Shown here: one piece after another, positions 55,316 to 64,000 of the stretch
How the letters are laid out: every line of letters starts with the position of its first letter
Position numbering within the stretch: position 1 is the first letter of the stretch
Source: Pseudonocardia sulfidoxydans NBRC 16205
GTDB taxonomy: Bacteria; Actinomycetota; Actinomycetes; Mycobacteriales; Pseudonocardiaceae
Length of the DNA: 64,000 nucleotides
Assembly: GCF_007989085.1 (NCBI RefSeq)
Contig: NZ_BJVJ01000014.1
Span: 34,237 to 98,236, forward strand
Direction of reading: 5' to 3'
Notes under the pieces: generated by a model
The model's database searches: none
Seen by the model: the letters and a program-made list of their open reading frames with translations, nothing else
What the model was told of the DNA's origin: nothing
Made by a program: the position numbers and the translations under genes

Positions 55316-56827
55316 GTGGCTCCTGATCCGAGGATCGACCCGGCGTTCCGGGACCTGCCGCTCGACGCGCTGGCCGATGCGGCGTTGTCCCGTGCCCGTG
55401 AGCTCGGCGCGCAGCATGCCGACGTGCGGGTGGAGCGGATCGTCTCCCAGTCCATCTCGCTGCGCGACGGCTCGGTCACCGGGGTGTCGGACTCGACGTC
55501 GGTGGGTCTCGCGGTGCGTGTGGTGGTCGACGGGGTGTGGGGTTTCGCCTCGCACGTCGAGCTGACGCCGTTGCGGGCGGCGGAGACGGCGGCGCAGGCC
55601 GTGGGGGTGGCGCGCACGTTGGCGCCGGTCGCGCGGGAGCGCGTGGAGCGGGCCGACGAGCCGGTGCATGTCGGTGAGTGGGTGTCGGCCTACGAGGTCG
55701 ATCCGTTCGTGGTGCCGACGCGGGAGAAGGTCGAGCTGCTCTCGGAGTGGTCGCAGCGGTTGTTGGCGGCCGACGGGGTCGACCACGTGCAGGCGTCGGT
55801 GTCGCAGGTGCGGGAGAACAAGTTCTACGCCGATCTGGCGGGGACGCGGACGGTGCAGCAGCGGGTCCGGATCGAGCCGGGTTTCACGGCGACGGCGGTC
55901 GACAGGGCGGCGGGCGGCTTCGAGACGATGAGCACGCTCGCCCCGCCGGCGGGCCGTGGCTGGGAGTACGCCACGGGCACGGGGTGGGACTGGGACGGTG
56001 AGCTGGCCGCGATCCCGGAGCTGTTGGCGGAGAAGACGAAGGCGCCGTCGGTGCAGGCGGGCCCGACGGATCTGGTGATCGACCCGACGAACCTGTGGCT
56101 GACGATCCACGAGTCGATCGGGCACGCCACGGAGTACGACAGGGCGATCGGCTACGAGGCCGCGTACGCGGGCACGAGCTTCGCGACGCCCGACAAGCTG
56201 GGCGCGCTGCGTTACGGCTCGCCGATCATGCACGTCACGGGCGACCGGACGGTGGAGCACGGGCTGGCGACGGTCGGTTTCGACGACGACGGCGTCGAGA
56301 CCACGGAGTGGGACCTGGTGCGCGACGGCGTGCTGGTCGGCTACCAGTTGGACCGGACGTTCGCGCCGCGGCTGGGCCTGGAGCGGTCCAACGGCTGCGC
56401 GTTCGCCGACTCGCCGCACCACGTGCCGATCCAGCGGATGGCCAACGTGTCGTTGCAGCCCGACCCGGAGCACGACACGACCGTCGAGGACCTGATCGGC
56501 CGCGTCGAGCGGGGCATCTATGTGGTCGGCGACAAGTCGTGGTCGATCGACATGCAGCGCTACAACTTCCAGTTCACCGGGCAGCGGTTCTACCGGATCG
56601 AGGACGGCCGGCTCGCGGGTCAGCTGCGCGACGTCGCCTACCAGGCCACGACGACTGATTTCTGGGGCTCGATGGAGGCGGTGGGTGGCCCGTCGAGCTG
56701 GCGGCTCGGTGGGGCGATGAACTGCGGGAAGGCGCAGCCGGGGCAGATCGCCCCGGTCAGCCACGGGTGTCCGCCGGCGCTGTTCCGCGGGGTCAACGTC
56801 CTGAACACGCAGGAGGAGGCGTCATGA
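55316..56827 (+). CDS. tldD: TldD metalloprotease subunit
   Basis: 503 aa. The catalytic zinc motif HESIGH (in IHESIGHATEYDRAIGYEAA) identifies the TldD subunit. The N-terminal SQSISLRDGSVTGVSDSTSVG is shared by the family. With TldE it forms a hollow heterodimer that trims unfolded peptides, for example in RiPP maturation or CcdA turnover; no RiPP precursor is visible nearby. GTG start; the 3' end overlaps tldE (ATGA). Confidence 0.93.
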   Translation: MAPDPRIDPAFRDLPLDALADAALSRARELGAQHADVRVERIVSQSISLRDGSVTGVSDSTSVGLAVRVVVDGVWGFASHVELTPLRAAETAAQAVGVARTLAPVARERVERADEPVHVGEWVSAYEVDPFVVPTREKVELLSEWSQRLLAADGVDHVQASVSQVRENKFYADLAGTRTVQQRVRIEPGFTATAVDRAAGGFETMSTLAPPAGRGWEYATGTGWDWDGELAAIPELLAEKTKAPSVQAGPTDLVIDPTNLWLTIHESIGHATEYDRAIGYEAAYAGTSFATPDKLGALRYGSPIMHVTGDRTVEHGLATVGFDDDGVETTEWDLVRDGVLVGYQLDRTFAPRLGLERSNGCAFADSPHHVPIQRMANVSLQPDPEHDTTVEDLIGRVERGIYVVGDKSWSIDMQRYNFQFTGQRFYRIEDGRLAGQLRDVAYQATTTDFWGSMEAVGGPSSWRLGGAMNCGKAQPGQIAPVSHGCPPALFRGVNVLNTQEEAS

Positions 56828-58230
56828 CGGTGCTGCCGCCGCAACAGATCGTCGAGCGGGTCCTCGGGGCGGGGCGGCGCGCGGATGCCGACGTCGTGGG
56901 CCGGGTCGTGCTCGTGTCCGAGACCAGCGAGGCGGTGCTGCGCTGGGCCAACTCCACGATGACGACGAACGGCCTCGGCACGTCGCGCCGGACGACGGTG
57001 ATCTCGCTGGTCCGGGTCGAGGGTGGCACCGCGGCGGGGGTGGTCGGCTCCAGCGCGGCGATCACCGATCCGGTGCAGCTCGACGAGCTGGTCACGGCCA
57101 GCGAGAAGGTGGCGCGCGATGCGGGCCCGTCGCGGGACGCGGCGGAGCTGCCCACCGACGTGGTCGACGACCCGTCGTGGACGGACGAGGCGGCGGGCAC
57201 GTCGATCGAGGTGTTCGGCGACCTTGCGGGGGGCCTGTCCGACGTGCTGGCTGGCGACCTGCGGCACTACGGCTTCGCCAGCCATTCGCTCACGACGATC
57301 TGGCTGGGCACGTCGGCGGGTGTGCGCCGGCGTTGGGTGCAGCCGACGGGGTCGGTGGAGCTCAACGTCAAGACGCCCGACCTCGAGGGGTCGGCGTGGA
57401 CGGCGGTGGGCACGGCCGACTTCACCGACGTCGACGTGGTCGCGCTGGCGGCCGACGCGTCGCGGCGCCTGGAGTGGGGTGCGCGCCGGACGGCGCTGCC
57501 GGCGGGCCGGTACGAGACGTTGCTGCCGCCGTCCGCGGTGGCCGATCTGATGGTCTACCTGGTGTGGTCGATGGAGGGCCGGGCCGCGCAGGAGGGCCAC
57601 AGCGCCCTCTCGGGGCCCGACGGTCCGCGCGTCGGTGAACGCCTCACTGAGCTGCCGTTGACGCTGTACAGCGACCCGACGGTCCGCGGCCTGGAGTACG
57701 AGCCGTTCCTGGTGACGTCGAGCTCCGGCGGCGGTACGAGTGTGTTCGACAACGGCGCGCCGACGCGGCGGGTCGACTGGGTGCGTGAGGGCGTCGTCGA
57801 CGAACTCGTGTACTCCCGGGCGGAGGCCGCCGAGTTCGGCACGACGTTCACTCCGGCCGGCGACAACCTGTTGTTGACGGGTGGGCCTTCTGGGTCGGCG
57901 TCGTCGATCGACGAGATGGTGGCCGGTACCGAGCGCGGCCTGCTGCTGACGTGTCTGTGGTACATCCGTGAGGTCGATCCGACGAGCTTGCTGCTCACCG
58001 GCCTGACCCGCGACGGGGTGTACCTGGTGGAGAAGGGGGAGGTCGTCGCGGAGGTCGAGCACAACTTCCGGTTCAACTACTCCCCGCTCGACGTGCTGCG
58101 CCGCGCGACGGAGGTCGGGGCGACGGTGCCGACGGTGCCGCGGGAGTGGAAGGACTGGTTCACCCGTGCGGCGATGCCGCCGCTGCGGGTGCCGGACTTC
58201 AACATGTCGTCGGTGTCGCTGGGCCGCTGA
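56824..58230 (+). CDS. tldE: TldE/PmbA metalloprotease subunit
   Basis: 468 aa, translationally coupled to tldD. It belongs to the same family but lacks the HExxxH motif, as expected for the non-catalytic TldE subunit. FNMSSVSLGR at the C-terminus and NLLLTGGPSGSASSIDEMVA are typical. It completes the TldD/E complex. Confidence 0.92.
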   Translation: MTVLPPQQIVERVLGAGRRADADVVGRVVLVSETSEAVLRWANSTMTTNGLGTSRRTTVISLVRVEGGTAAGVVGSSAAITDPVQLDELVTASEKVARDAGPSRDAAELPTDVVDDPSWTDEAAGTSIEVFGDLAGGLSDVLAGDLRHYGFASHSLTTIWLGTSAGVRRRWVQPTGSVELNVKTPDLEGSAWTAVGTADFTDVDVVALAADASRRLEWGARRTALPAGRYETLLPPSAVADLMVYLVWSMEGRAAQEGHSALSGPDGPRVGERLTELPLTLYSDPTVRGLEYEPFLVTSSSGGGTSVFDNGAPTRRVDWVREGVVDELVYSRAEAAEFGTTFTPAGDNLLLTGGPSGSASSIDEMVAGTERGLLLTCLWYIREVDPTSLLLTGLTRDGVYLVEKGEVVAEVEHNFRFNYSPLDVLRRATEVGATVPTVPREWKDWFTRAAMPPLRVPDFNMSSVSLGR

Positions 58231-58528
58231 CCTGGCCGTGGCCGCCCTCGGATGTTCGAGGGGCCGGGGGCGCCGAACGGATGGGGCTGGTGAGGCGCCG
58301 GGGCCGGGGATCCGGGCGCCGAGCGGTTCGGGCTTCGCGGCGGGGGTCCGGCAGGTGGCGGATCGGCGCACTCTCGTGCCGACTCGGCGGCCGGCGCGGC
58401 GCGCCGCGGCCGCGCGACGCTCCGGATGCCTCACTCTGGACCCGGGCGCGCAACGCCTGAACGAACCGAGCACGCTGTCCTGGTACCCGCCGATGCCGTC
58501 GCGGTCCGCTAGTCGAGGGAGTCCGTCC
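58231..58528. other. 298-bp spacer without a recognisable gene
   Basis: GC-rich, low-complexity sequence; open frames give Arg/Gly-rich products without family features. No hairpin or palindrome of note was seen. It presumably contains the promoter of the next small gene. Confidence 0.4.
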
Positions 58529-58837
58529 GTGTCGTCGTACGACGTGGTCAGTGCCTACACGCTGGTGATCGGTGACGACACCGGTGAGCCGACGGTGAGT
58601 GTGCACGGAAGCGCGTCGGCGGCGTGGCGGGAGCTCGACCGTGAGGTCCGGTCGCGGTCGCGTATGCGTCCGAGGCCGCGGCGGGTGGTCGACGAGGAGT
58701 CGGCGACGCGGCTGGCGTCGGCGTGGCGGGCGGCCGATCCGGAGTCGCGGTTCTGGAACGTCACGGCGCATCGGCTGCCGATCCTGTTGCCGGTGATCGC
58801 GCGCAGCGCGGGCCCGGTGGCGGCGCGGACGGGTTGA
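58529..58837 (+). CDS. conserved hypothetical protein
   Basis: 102 aa from a GTG with GAGGGAG upstream. The N-terminus SSYDVVSAYTLVIGDDTGEP looks like a beta-rich start, followed by helix-forming, Arg-rich sequence and FWNVTAHRLPILLPVI near the end. No domain recognised. Converges on the membrane protein gene with a 7-bp gap. Confidence 0.55.
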   Translation: MSSYDVVSAYTLVIGDDTGEPTVSVHGSASAAWRELDREVRSRSRMRPRPRRVVDEESATRLASAWRAADPESRFWNVTAHRLPILLPVIARSAGPVAARTG

Positions 58838-58844
58838 AGAGGGC

Positions 58845-59258
58845 TCAGTTGGGCGGCGGGACGGGTTCGCCGCCTGCAGGACGGCTCCTCTGTTCGGCGA
58901 TCCGCACCTGGACGTTCTCCGCGGTGACGGCGGCGCGGCGGCGTTCGCGGACGCGGAAGAGCACGAGCATCGACACGCCGTAGGCGATGCCGACGATGAC
59001 GAGCACGACGCCGAACTTGGTCACCATCGTCTGCAGGACGCCTTCGACGGGCACCTCGATCGTGGAGATGATCGCGAGCACGCCCAGCGTGAGCAGGTGG
59101 AACAGCACGGTGAGCAGGAGGTTCAGCGAGCGGGCGGTCTCCTTGCTCTGGAAGACCTCCTCGAGGAACGGTTCTCCGGAGAGGAAGAGCACGCGGCCGA
59201 CGGCCACGGTGAGGGCGAGCGCGACGACGAGGAACACCAGGTACTGACCGGTGGTCAC
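58845..59258 (-). CDS. small integral membrane protein
   Basis: 137 aa. Three membrane helices (YLVFLVVALALTVAVGRVLF; LLLTVLFHLLTLGVLAII; VVLVIVGIAYGVSMLVLF) are followed by a basic cytoplasmic tail ending in prolines. FLSGEPFLEEVFQSKETARS lies between helices 1 and 2. The family is an uncharacterised actinobacterial membrane protein. GTG at 59258 with GGAGG 7 nt upstream. Confidence 0.7.
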   Translation of the reverse strand: MTTGQYLVFLVVALALTVAVGRVLFLSGEPFLEEVFQSKETARSLNLLLTVLFHLLTLGVLAIISTIEVPVEGVLQTMVTKFGVVLVIVGIAYGVSMLVLFRVRERRRAAVTAENVQVRIAEQRSRPAGGEPVPPPN

Positions 59259-59365
59259 GGTGGGGCCTCCTGCGATCGGTGTCTGCTCGACGGCGCTGTC
59301 AGCAACCTGTACCCGGTGGACCCGTCCATCATGCGCCGGGTCGTGCCGGATTCCGACCCCGTTCG

Positions 59366-60058
59366 TCACATCCGGTGCTGTTCCGGTCGCGTCGTGTCGG
59401 CGGTGCCGTCGCTTCCGGCGGCTTGTTCGACGAGGCCGTCGGCGAGCCGGGTGGCGTGGGAGCCCAGGGTGAGTCCGTCGAGGGGGATGCCGTCCTCGAG
59501 GCGGCTCATGACGCGGTCGAGGGCGTCGATGTAGCTCTCGCCGGTGCGGTCGGCGAGGGTTTGCGCGGTGAGCCGGGCGCCGGCGACGACGCCGGCGAAG
59601 ACCAGGACGTCGAGGTCGTCGCGGGGGCGTCCGTAGGCGTCGGCGATGCGGTCGGCGATGGCGGTGACGGTGATGCCGCTGCGTTCGCGGGCGGCGGCTT
59701 GGAGTTCGGGGGCGCTGCGGACGAGGGCCATGCGGATTTCTTCGAGTTCGCGTTTCTCGGGTGGGAGCCGTCGGAAGGCGGTGGTGACGCCGGTGCGCAT
59801 GGCGTGGAGCAGCGGGGTGTCGGGGGGTAGTTCGGCGAAGGCCTCGGCCATGAGGGGGTCGACGTCGTCGAAGAGGACGACGTCCTCCTTCGTGGGGAAG
59901 TAGCGGAAGAACGTGCTGCGTGAGACGTCGGCGGCGGCGGCGATCTCGTCGACGGTCGTCTCGGCGTAGCCGTGCTCGCGGAAGAGGCGCAGTGCGTGGC
60001 GTTGCAGGTCGGCCCGGGTGCGGGCCTTTTTGCGTTCGCGCAGTCCGGGGTCGCTCAC
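59366..60058 (-). CDS. TetR family regulator
   Basis: 230 aa from the GTG at 60058; another GTG at 60100 would add 14 residues. The N-terminal helix-turn-helix is typical (TVDEIAAAADVSRSTFFRYF, then PTKEDVVLF). It is divergent from the FAD monooxygenase across about 90 bp that contains an inverted repeat, and probably controls it. Confidence 0.88.
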   Translation of the reverse strand: MSDPGLRERKKARTRADLQRHALRLFREHGYAETTVDEIAAAADVSRSTFFRYFPTKEDVVLFDDVDPLMAEAFAELPPDTPLLHAMRTGVTTAFRRLPPEKRELEEIRMALVRSAPELQAAARERSGITVTAIADRIADAYGRPRDDLDVLVFAGVVAGARLTAQTLADRTGESYIDALDRVMSRLEDGIPLDGLTLGSHATRLADGLVEQAAGSDGTADTTRPEQHRM

Positions 60059-60097
60059 AGGGCGAGTATGTCCGATCTGCGACTCAGCAACAAATGA

Positions 60098-60134
60098 CAC
60101 TAAGTATTTTCTGGTACTCAGTTCCAGTTTAGTG
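60098..60134. promoter_or_regulatory. inverted repeat in the TetR/monooxygenase promoter region
   Basis: CACTAA (60098-60103) and TTAGTG (60129-60134) face each other across 25 bp in an A+T-richer stretch that also holds TATTTT. It is a candidate operator for the divergent TetR protein. Confidence 0.45.
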
Positions 60135-60148
60135 CTACCGTCGTCGGC

Positions 60149-61607
<1,459 letters not shown>

Positions 61608-61618
<11 letters not shown>

Positions 61619-62144
61619 GCAGGCCGCGCAGGACGCCGACGAGGTCCTCGACGTCGCCGACCCCGGTGAGTGGCGCGCCGGTGAGGGTGCGCAGGTAGAG
61701 GCCGTCGCCGACGAGCTGGACGAGCCAGGCGAGCAGCGGGTCGGGGACCTCGGCGCGTAGGGCGGCGAGCCCGTCGGCGTCGACCGCCGCCAACGCGTCG
61801 CGGGCGGTGACGCCCGTGGGGCTGGCGTCGGCGATCCGCAGCGCGGCGAGGTAGGTGCGGGTCAGCCCGACGGGCGATGCGCGCCCGGGGACCGACGTCC
61901 GCAGGTAGTAGGCGACCGCGCCGTCGGGGTCGGCCTTCATGGCCTCGGCGTCGGCGGCGCTGCGGTCGCGGAGCCGCTCGAGCAGGCCGGCGGCCAGGGC
62001 GTCCTTCGAGGCGAAGTGGTAGAGCAGGCCACCCTTGGAGACGTCGGCGGCCGCGGCGACGGCGTCGAGGGTCGTGCTGCCGGGGCCGGCGTCGATCAGC
62101 AGCGTCTCGTAGGCGTCGAGGACGCGATCACGGGCGCTCGGCAC
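61608..62144 (-). CDS. TetR family regulator of the drug exporter
   Basis: 178 aa. Helix-turn-helix: TTLDAVAAAADVSKGGLLYH, followed by F-A-S-K-D-A. The C-terminal ligand domain is short. GTG start, divergent from the MFS exporter with a perfect 16-bp operator-like palindrome between them. Confidence 0.88.
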
Positions 62145-62226
62145 GGAGTGAGTCTAGGAGTCGGCCGGCCCGGGCGGGGTGGCACGTCGCACATCCGGCC
62201 CATGGCGGGAACAACCTGCGAAACTG

Positions 62227-62242
62227 TACCGTCTGGACGGTA
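62227..62242. promoter_or_regulatory. TetR-type operator
   Basis: TACCGTCTGGACGGTA is a perfect inverted repeat (7+2+7) about 40 bp before the MFS start codon and 83 bp before the TetR start. The position suits repression of both promoters. Confidence 0.75.
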
Positions 62243-62282
62243 TAGAACTCCCCCGTTCGTTGACGCCCCGAGGACCCACGAG

Positions 62283-63851
62283 ATGACCGTCGCGATCCCG
62301 CGCGTCCCCACGCGCCCGACCCCGCCCCCGCGCGCAGGCCACCGCCAGTGGCTCGCGCTCGCCGTCCTGTTCCTGCCGACGCTGCTCGTCGCCGTCGACA
62401 ACACGGTCCTGAGCTTCGCGCTGCCCGCCATCACCACGGCGCTCTCGCCGAGCGCGACCACGCTGCTCTGGATGGTCGACGCCTACCCGCTCGTCCTCGC
62501 CGGGCTGCTCGTCACCATGGGCACGATCGGTGACCGCGTCGGATCGCGGCGCCTGCTCGTCATCGGCGTCACCGGCTTCGGCATCGTCTCGCTGGCCGCC
62601 ACGTTCGCCACCGACGCCGCGCACCTCGTCGCCGCCCGCGCACTCCTCGGGTTCTTCGGCGCGATGCTGATGCCGAGCACCCTCGCGCTGGTCCGGACCC
62701 TGTTCGTCGACCGCGACCAGCGCCGGCTCGCCCTCGCGATCTGGGCGACGGGCTTCGCCGCGGGCGCCGCCCTGGGCCCGCTCGTCGGCGGCGCGCTGCT
62801 CGCACACTTCTGGTGGGGCTCGGTCTTCCTGGTCAACGTGCCCGTCACCGCGCTCGTCGTGGTCCTCGCGCTGTTCCTGCTGCCCGAGTCCGCCCGGGTG
62901 CGGCGCGGCCGGCTCGACCTGGGCGGCGTCGCCGCGTCGATGGCCGCGGTCGTGCCGGTCGTCCTCGCGATCAAGCTCGTCGCGTCCGGAGGCTCGGTCG
63001 CGGCGATCGCGACGGCGCTCGTCGTGGGCGCCGGGGCCGGCATCGCGTTCGTCCGCCGCGCCCGCAGGCTCGCCGCCGCCGGCCGCGAACCGGTCCTCGA
63101 CCTGCGGCTGCTCTCCTCGCCGGTGCTGCGGATCGCGATGCTCGCCAACCTGACGACGATGCTCGCCCTCACCGGACTGCTCTTCTTCTCCGCGCAGTAC
63201 CTGCAGCTCGTCCTCGGCCTCGGCCCGATGCGCTCCGGGATGCTCCTGCTGCCCGGGTTCGCGGCGACGGTCGTCGCCGGCCTGGTCGCGGCGTGGCTCG
63301 CGCGGCGGGTCCCGATCCGGGTCCTCGTGCCCACCGGACTCGCCACGGCTGCCGCCGGCTACGCACTGTGCGTGCTGCTCGGCGCGTCCACGGGGGCGGC
63401 GGTGCTGCTCGTCGCGGGTGTGCTCGTGGGTGCCGGGATCGGGCTCACCGAGACACTGACCAACGACGTCGTCCTCACCGCCGCCCCCGTCGACCGGGCC
63501 GGATCGGCCTCGGCGATGTCGGAGACCGCCTACGAGCTCGGCGCCGTCCTCGGCACGGCCCTGCTCGGCGGGGTACTGACCGCCGTCTACCGCGGATCCG
63601 TCGACGCGCCCGCGGGCCCGGCCCGCGAGACCCTCGGCGGGGCGGTCGACTCGGCCGACCCGACGGTGATCGAGTCGGCGCGCGCGGCCTTCGCGCTCGG
63701 TGTCGACGTCACCGCCGCCCTCGGCGCGGCCGTCCTCGCGGCGATGGCGCTCGCGGCGTGGATGGTGCTGCGCCGTCACACCCGCCCCCGCCCTGCGGCG
63801 CCCGCTGCCCCCGTCGCCACCACCGAACGAACGGCACAGTCGCGCAACTGA
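62283..63851 (+). CDS. DHA2-type MFS multidrug exporter (14 helices)
   Basis: 522 aa with about 14 membrane helices. Motif A is GDRVGSRRLL. Motif C-like GFAAGAALGPLVGGALL and the D1 motif (LDNTVLSFALPAI, here VDNTVLSFALPAI) are features of the drug:H+ antiporter-2 group (EmrB/QacA/SmvA). A second homologous half and short polar C-terminus follow. ATG start. Regulated presumably by the divergent TetR. Confidence 0.9.
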   Translation: MTVAIPRVPTRPTPPPRAGHRQWLALAVLFLPTLLVAVDNTVLSFALPAITTALSPSATTLLWMVDAYPLVLAGLLVTMGTIGDRVGSRRLLVIGVTGFGIVSLAATFATDAAHLVAARALLGFFGAMLMPSTLALVRTLFVDRDQRRLALAIWATGFAAGAALGPLVGGALLAHFWWGSVFLVNVPVTALVVVLALFLLPESARVRRGRLDLGGVAASMAAVVPVVLAIKLVASGGSVAAIATALVVGAGAGIAFVRRARRLAAAGREPVLDLRLLSSPVLRIAMLANLTTMLALTGLLFFSAQYLQLVLGLGPMRSGMLLLPGFAATVVAGLVAAWLARRVPIRVLVPTGLATAAAGYALCVLLGASTGAAVLLVAGVLVGAGIGLTETLTNDVVLTAAPVDRAGSASAMSETAYELGAVLGTALLGGVLTAVYRGSVDAPAGPARETLGGAVDSADPTVIESARAAFALGVDVTAALGAAVLAAMALAAWMVLRRHTRPRPAAPAAPVATTERTAQSRN

Positions 63852-63893
63852 GTTGCGGCACAGGGCCGTTCGTGTAGAACGTGACGGCGGGGG

Positions 63894-64000
63894 TCAGCCG
63901 AGCAGGAGGCCGACGCCCAGCGCCAGCATCGTCACGGCGACGCAGCCGTCGAGCACCCGCCACGCCCCCGGGGACCGTAGCCACCGGCCGGCGAGGCGGG
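63894..64000 (-). CDS. LysE-family transporter, C-terminal fragment
   Basis: The frame is open at the right edge of the window and ends ...WRVLDGCVAVTMLALGVGLLLG before TGA. A terminal helix preceded by a basic R-W-L-R-S-P loop and an Arg/Asp pair matches the end of LysE/RhtB amino-acid exporters. It converges on the MFS gene; a CGTTC-N5-GAACG repeat lies between them. Only 34 residues are visible. Confidence 0.6.
   Translation of the reverse strand, partial: RLAGRWLRSPGAWRVLDGCVAVTMLALGVGLLLG

Overview
The window is about 64 kb of very GC-rich DNA, densely coding on both strands, with many GTG starts and 4-bp stop/start overlaps. Gene content and order match the oriC-proximal region of actinobacteria (cwlM, trxA, trxB, sigM, pcnA, leuS, ino1, ponA, rpsF-ssb-rpsR-rplI, dnaB). 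A member of the Pseudonocardiaceae such as Pseudonocardia is the most likely source. That assignment rests on gene order and base composition recalled from known genomes, not on a search.

Bases 1-13 kb carry an acetyltransferase end, then a minus-strand block: NUDIX, DUF6049, a stand-alone MviN-type pseudokinase, sigM, its presumed anti-sigma factor, trxB, trxA and cwlM. The murJ gene usually found beside the pseudokinase is absent. A divergent CCA-adding enzyme, an MFS transporter, a YqgE protein and an SdpI-like protein follow. Bases 14-18 kb hold leuS and a HEPN/nucleotidyltransferase pair in which the nucleotidyltransferase is fused to a UPF0158 domain. Bases 18-29 kb hold an NlpC/P60 hydrolase, the PadR-ino1 operon, a DUF5318 protein, the bifunctional penicillin-binding protein PonA1, two GT87 glycosyltransferases, DUF3052, a NUDIX hydrolase and endonuclease IV.

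Bases 29-34.5 kb are the ribosomal/replication operon rpsF-ssb-rpsR-rplI, followed by dnaB. dnaB is interrupted in its Walker A motif by a 332-residue intein with class 3 (W-C-T) residues and a homing endonuclease that has lost both catalytic aspartates. The dnaB promoter region has a perfect actinobacterial LexA box and a cluster of DnaA-box-like sequences.

Bases 34.5-50.5 kb are more accessory. They hold a three-gene beta-ketoadipate-type operon (two CoA-transferase subunits and an enol-lactonase), an AI-2E family exporter, a nucleoside-type amidohydrolase with a NYN protein, and an iron ABC transporter. The transporter is divergent from a two-component system, and they share an IdeR/DtxR box. 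A PaaI thioesterase, a bacterial nitric oxide synthase and TrmB follow. A perfect 40-bp palindrome spans the stop codon of the iron-transport ATPase gene.

Bases 50.5-64 kb begin with a DUF2339 membrane protein and then about 1.4 kb of non-coding, repeat-rich DNA (18-bp, 19-bp and roughly 190-bp repeats). Next come a two-gene unit of unknown function that includes a small calcium-loop protein, the TldD/TldE protease pair and small unknown proteins. The window closes with two TetR-regulated modules (an FAD monooxygenase and a DHA2-type drug exporter) and the C-terminus of a LysE-family transporter.
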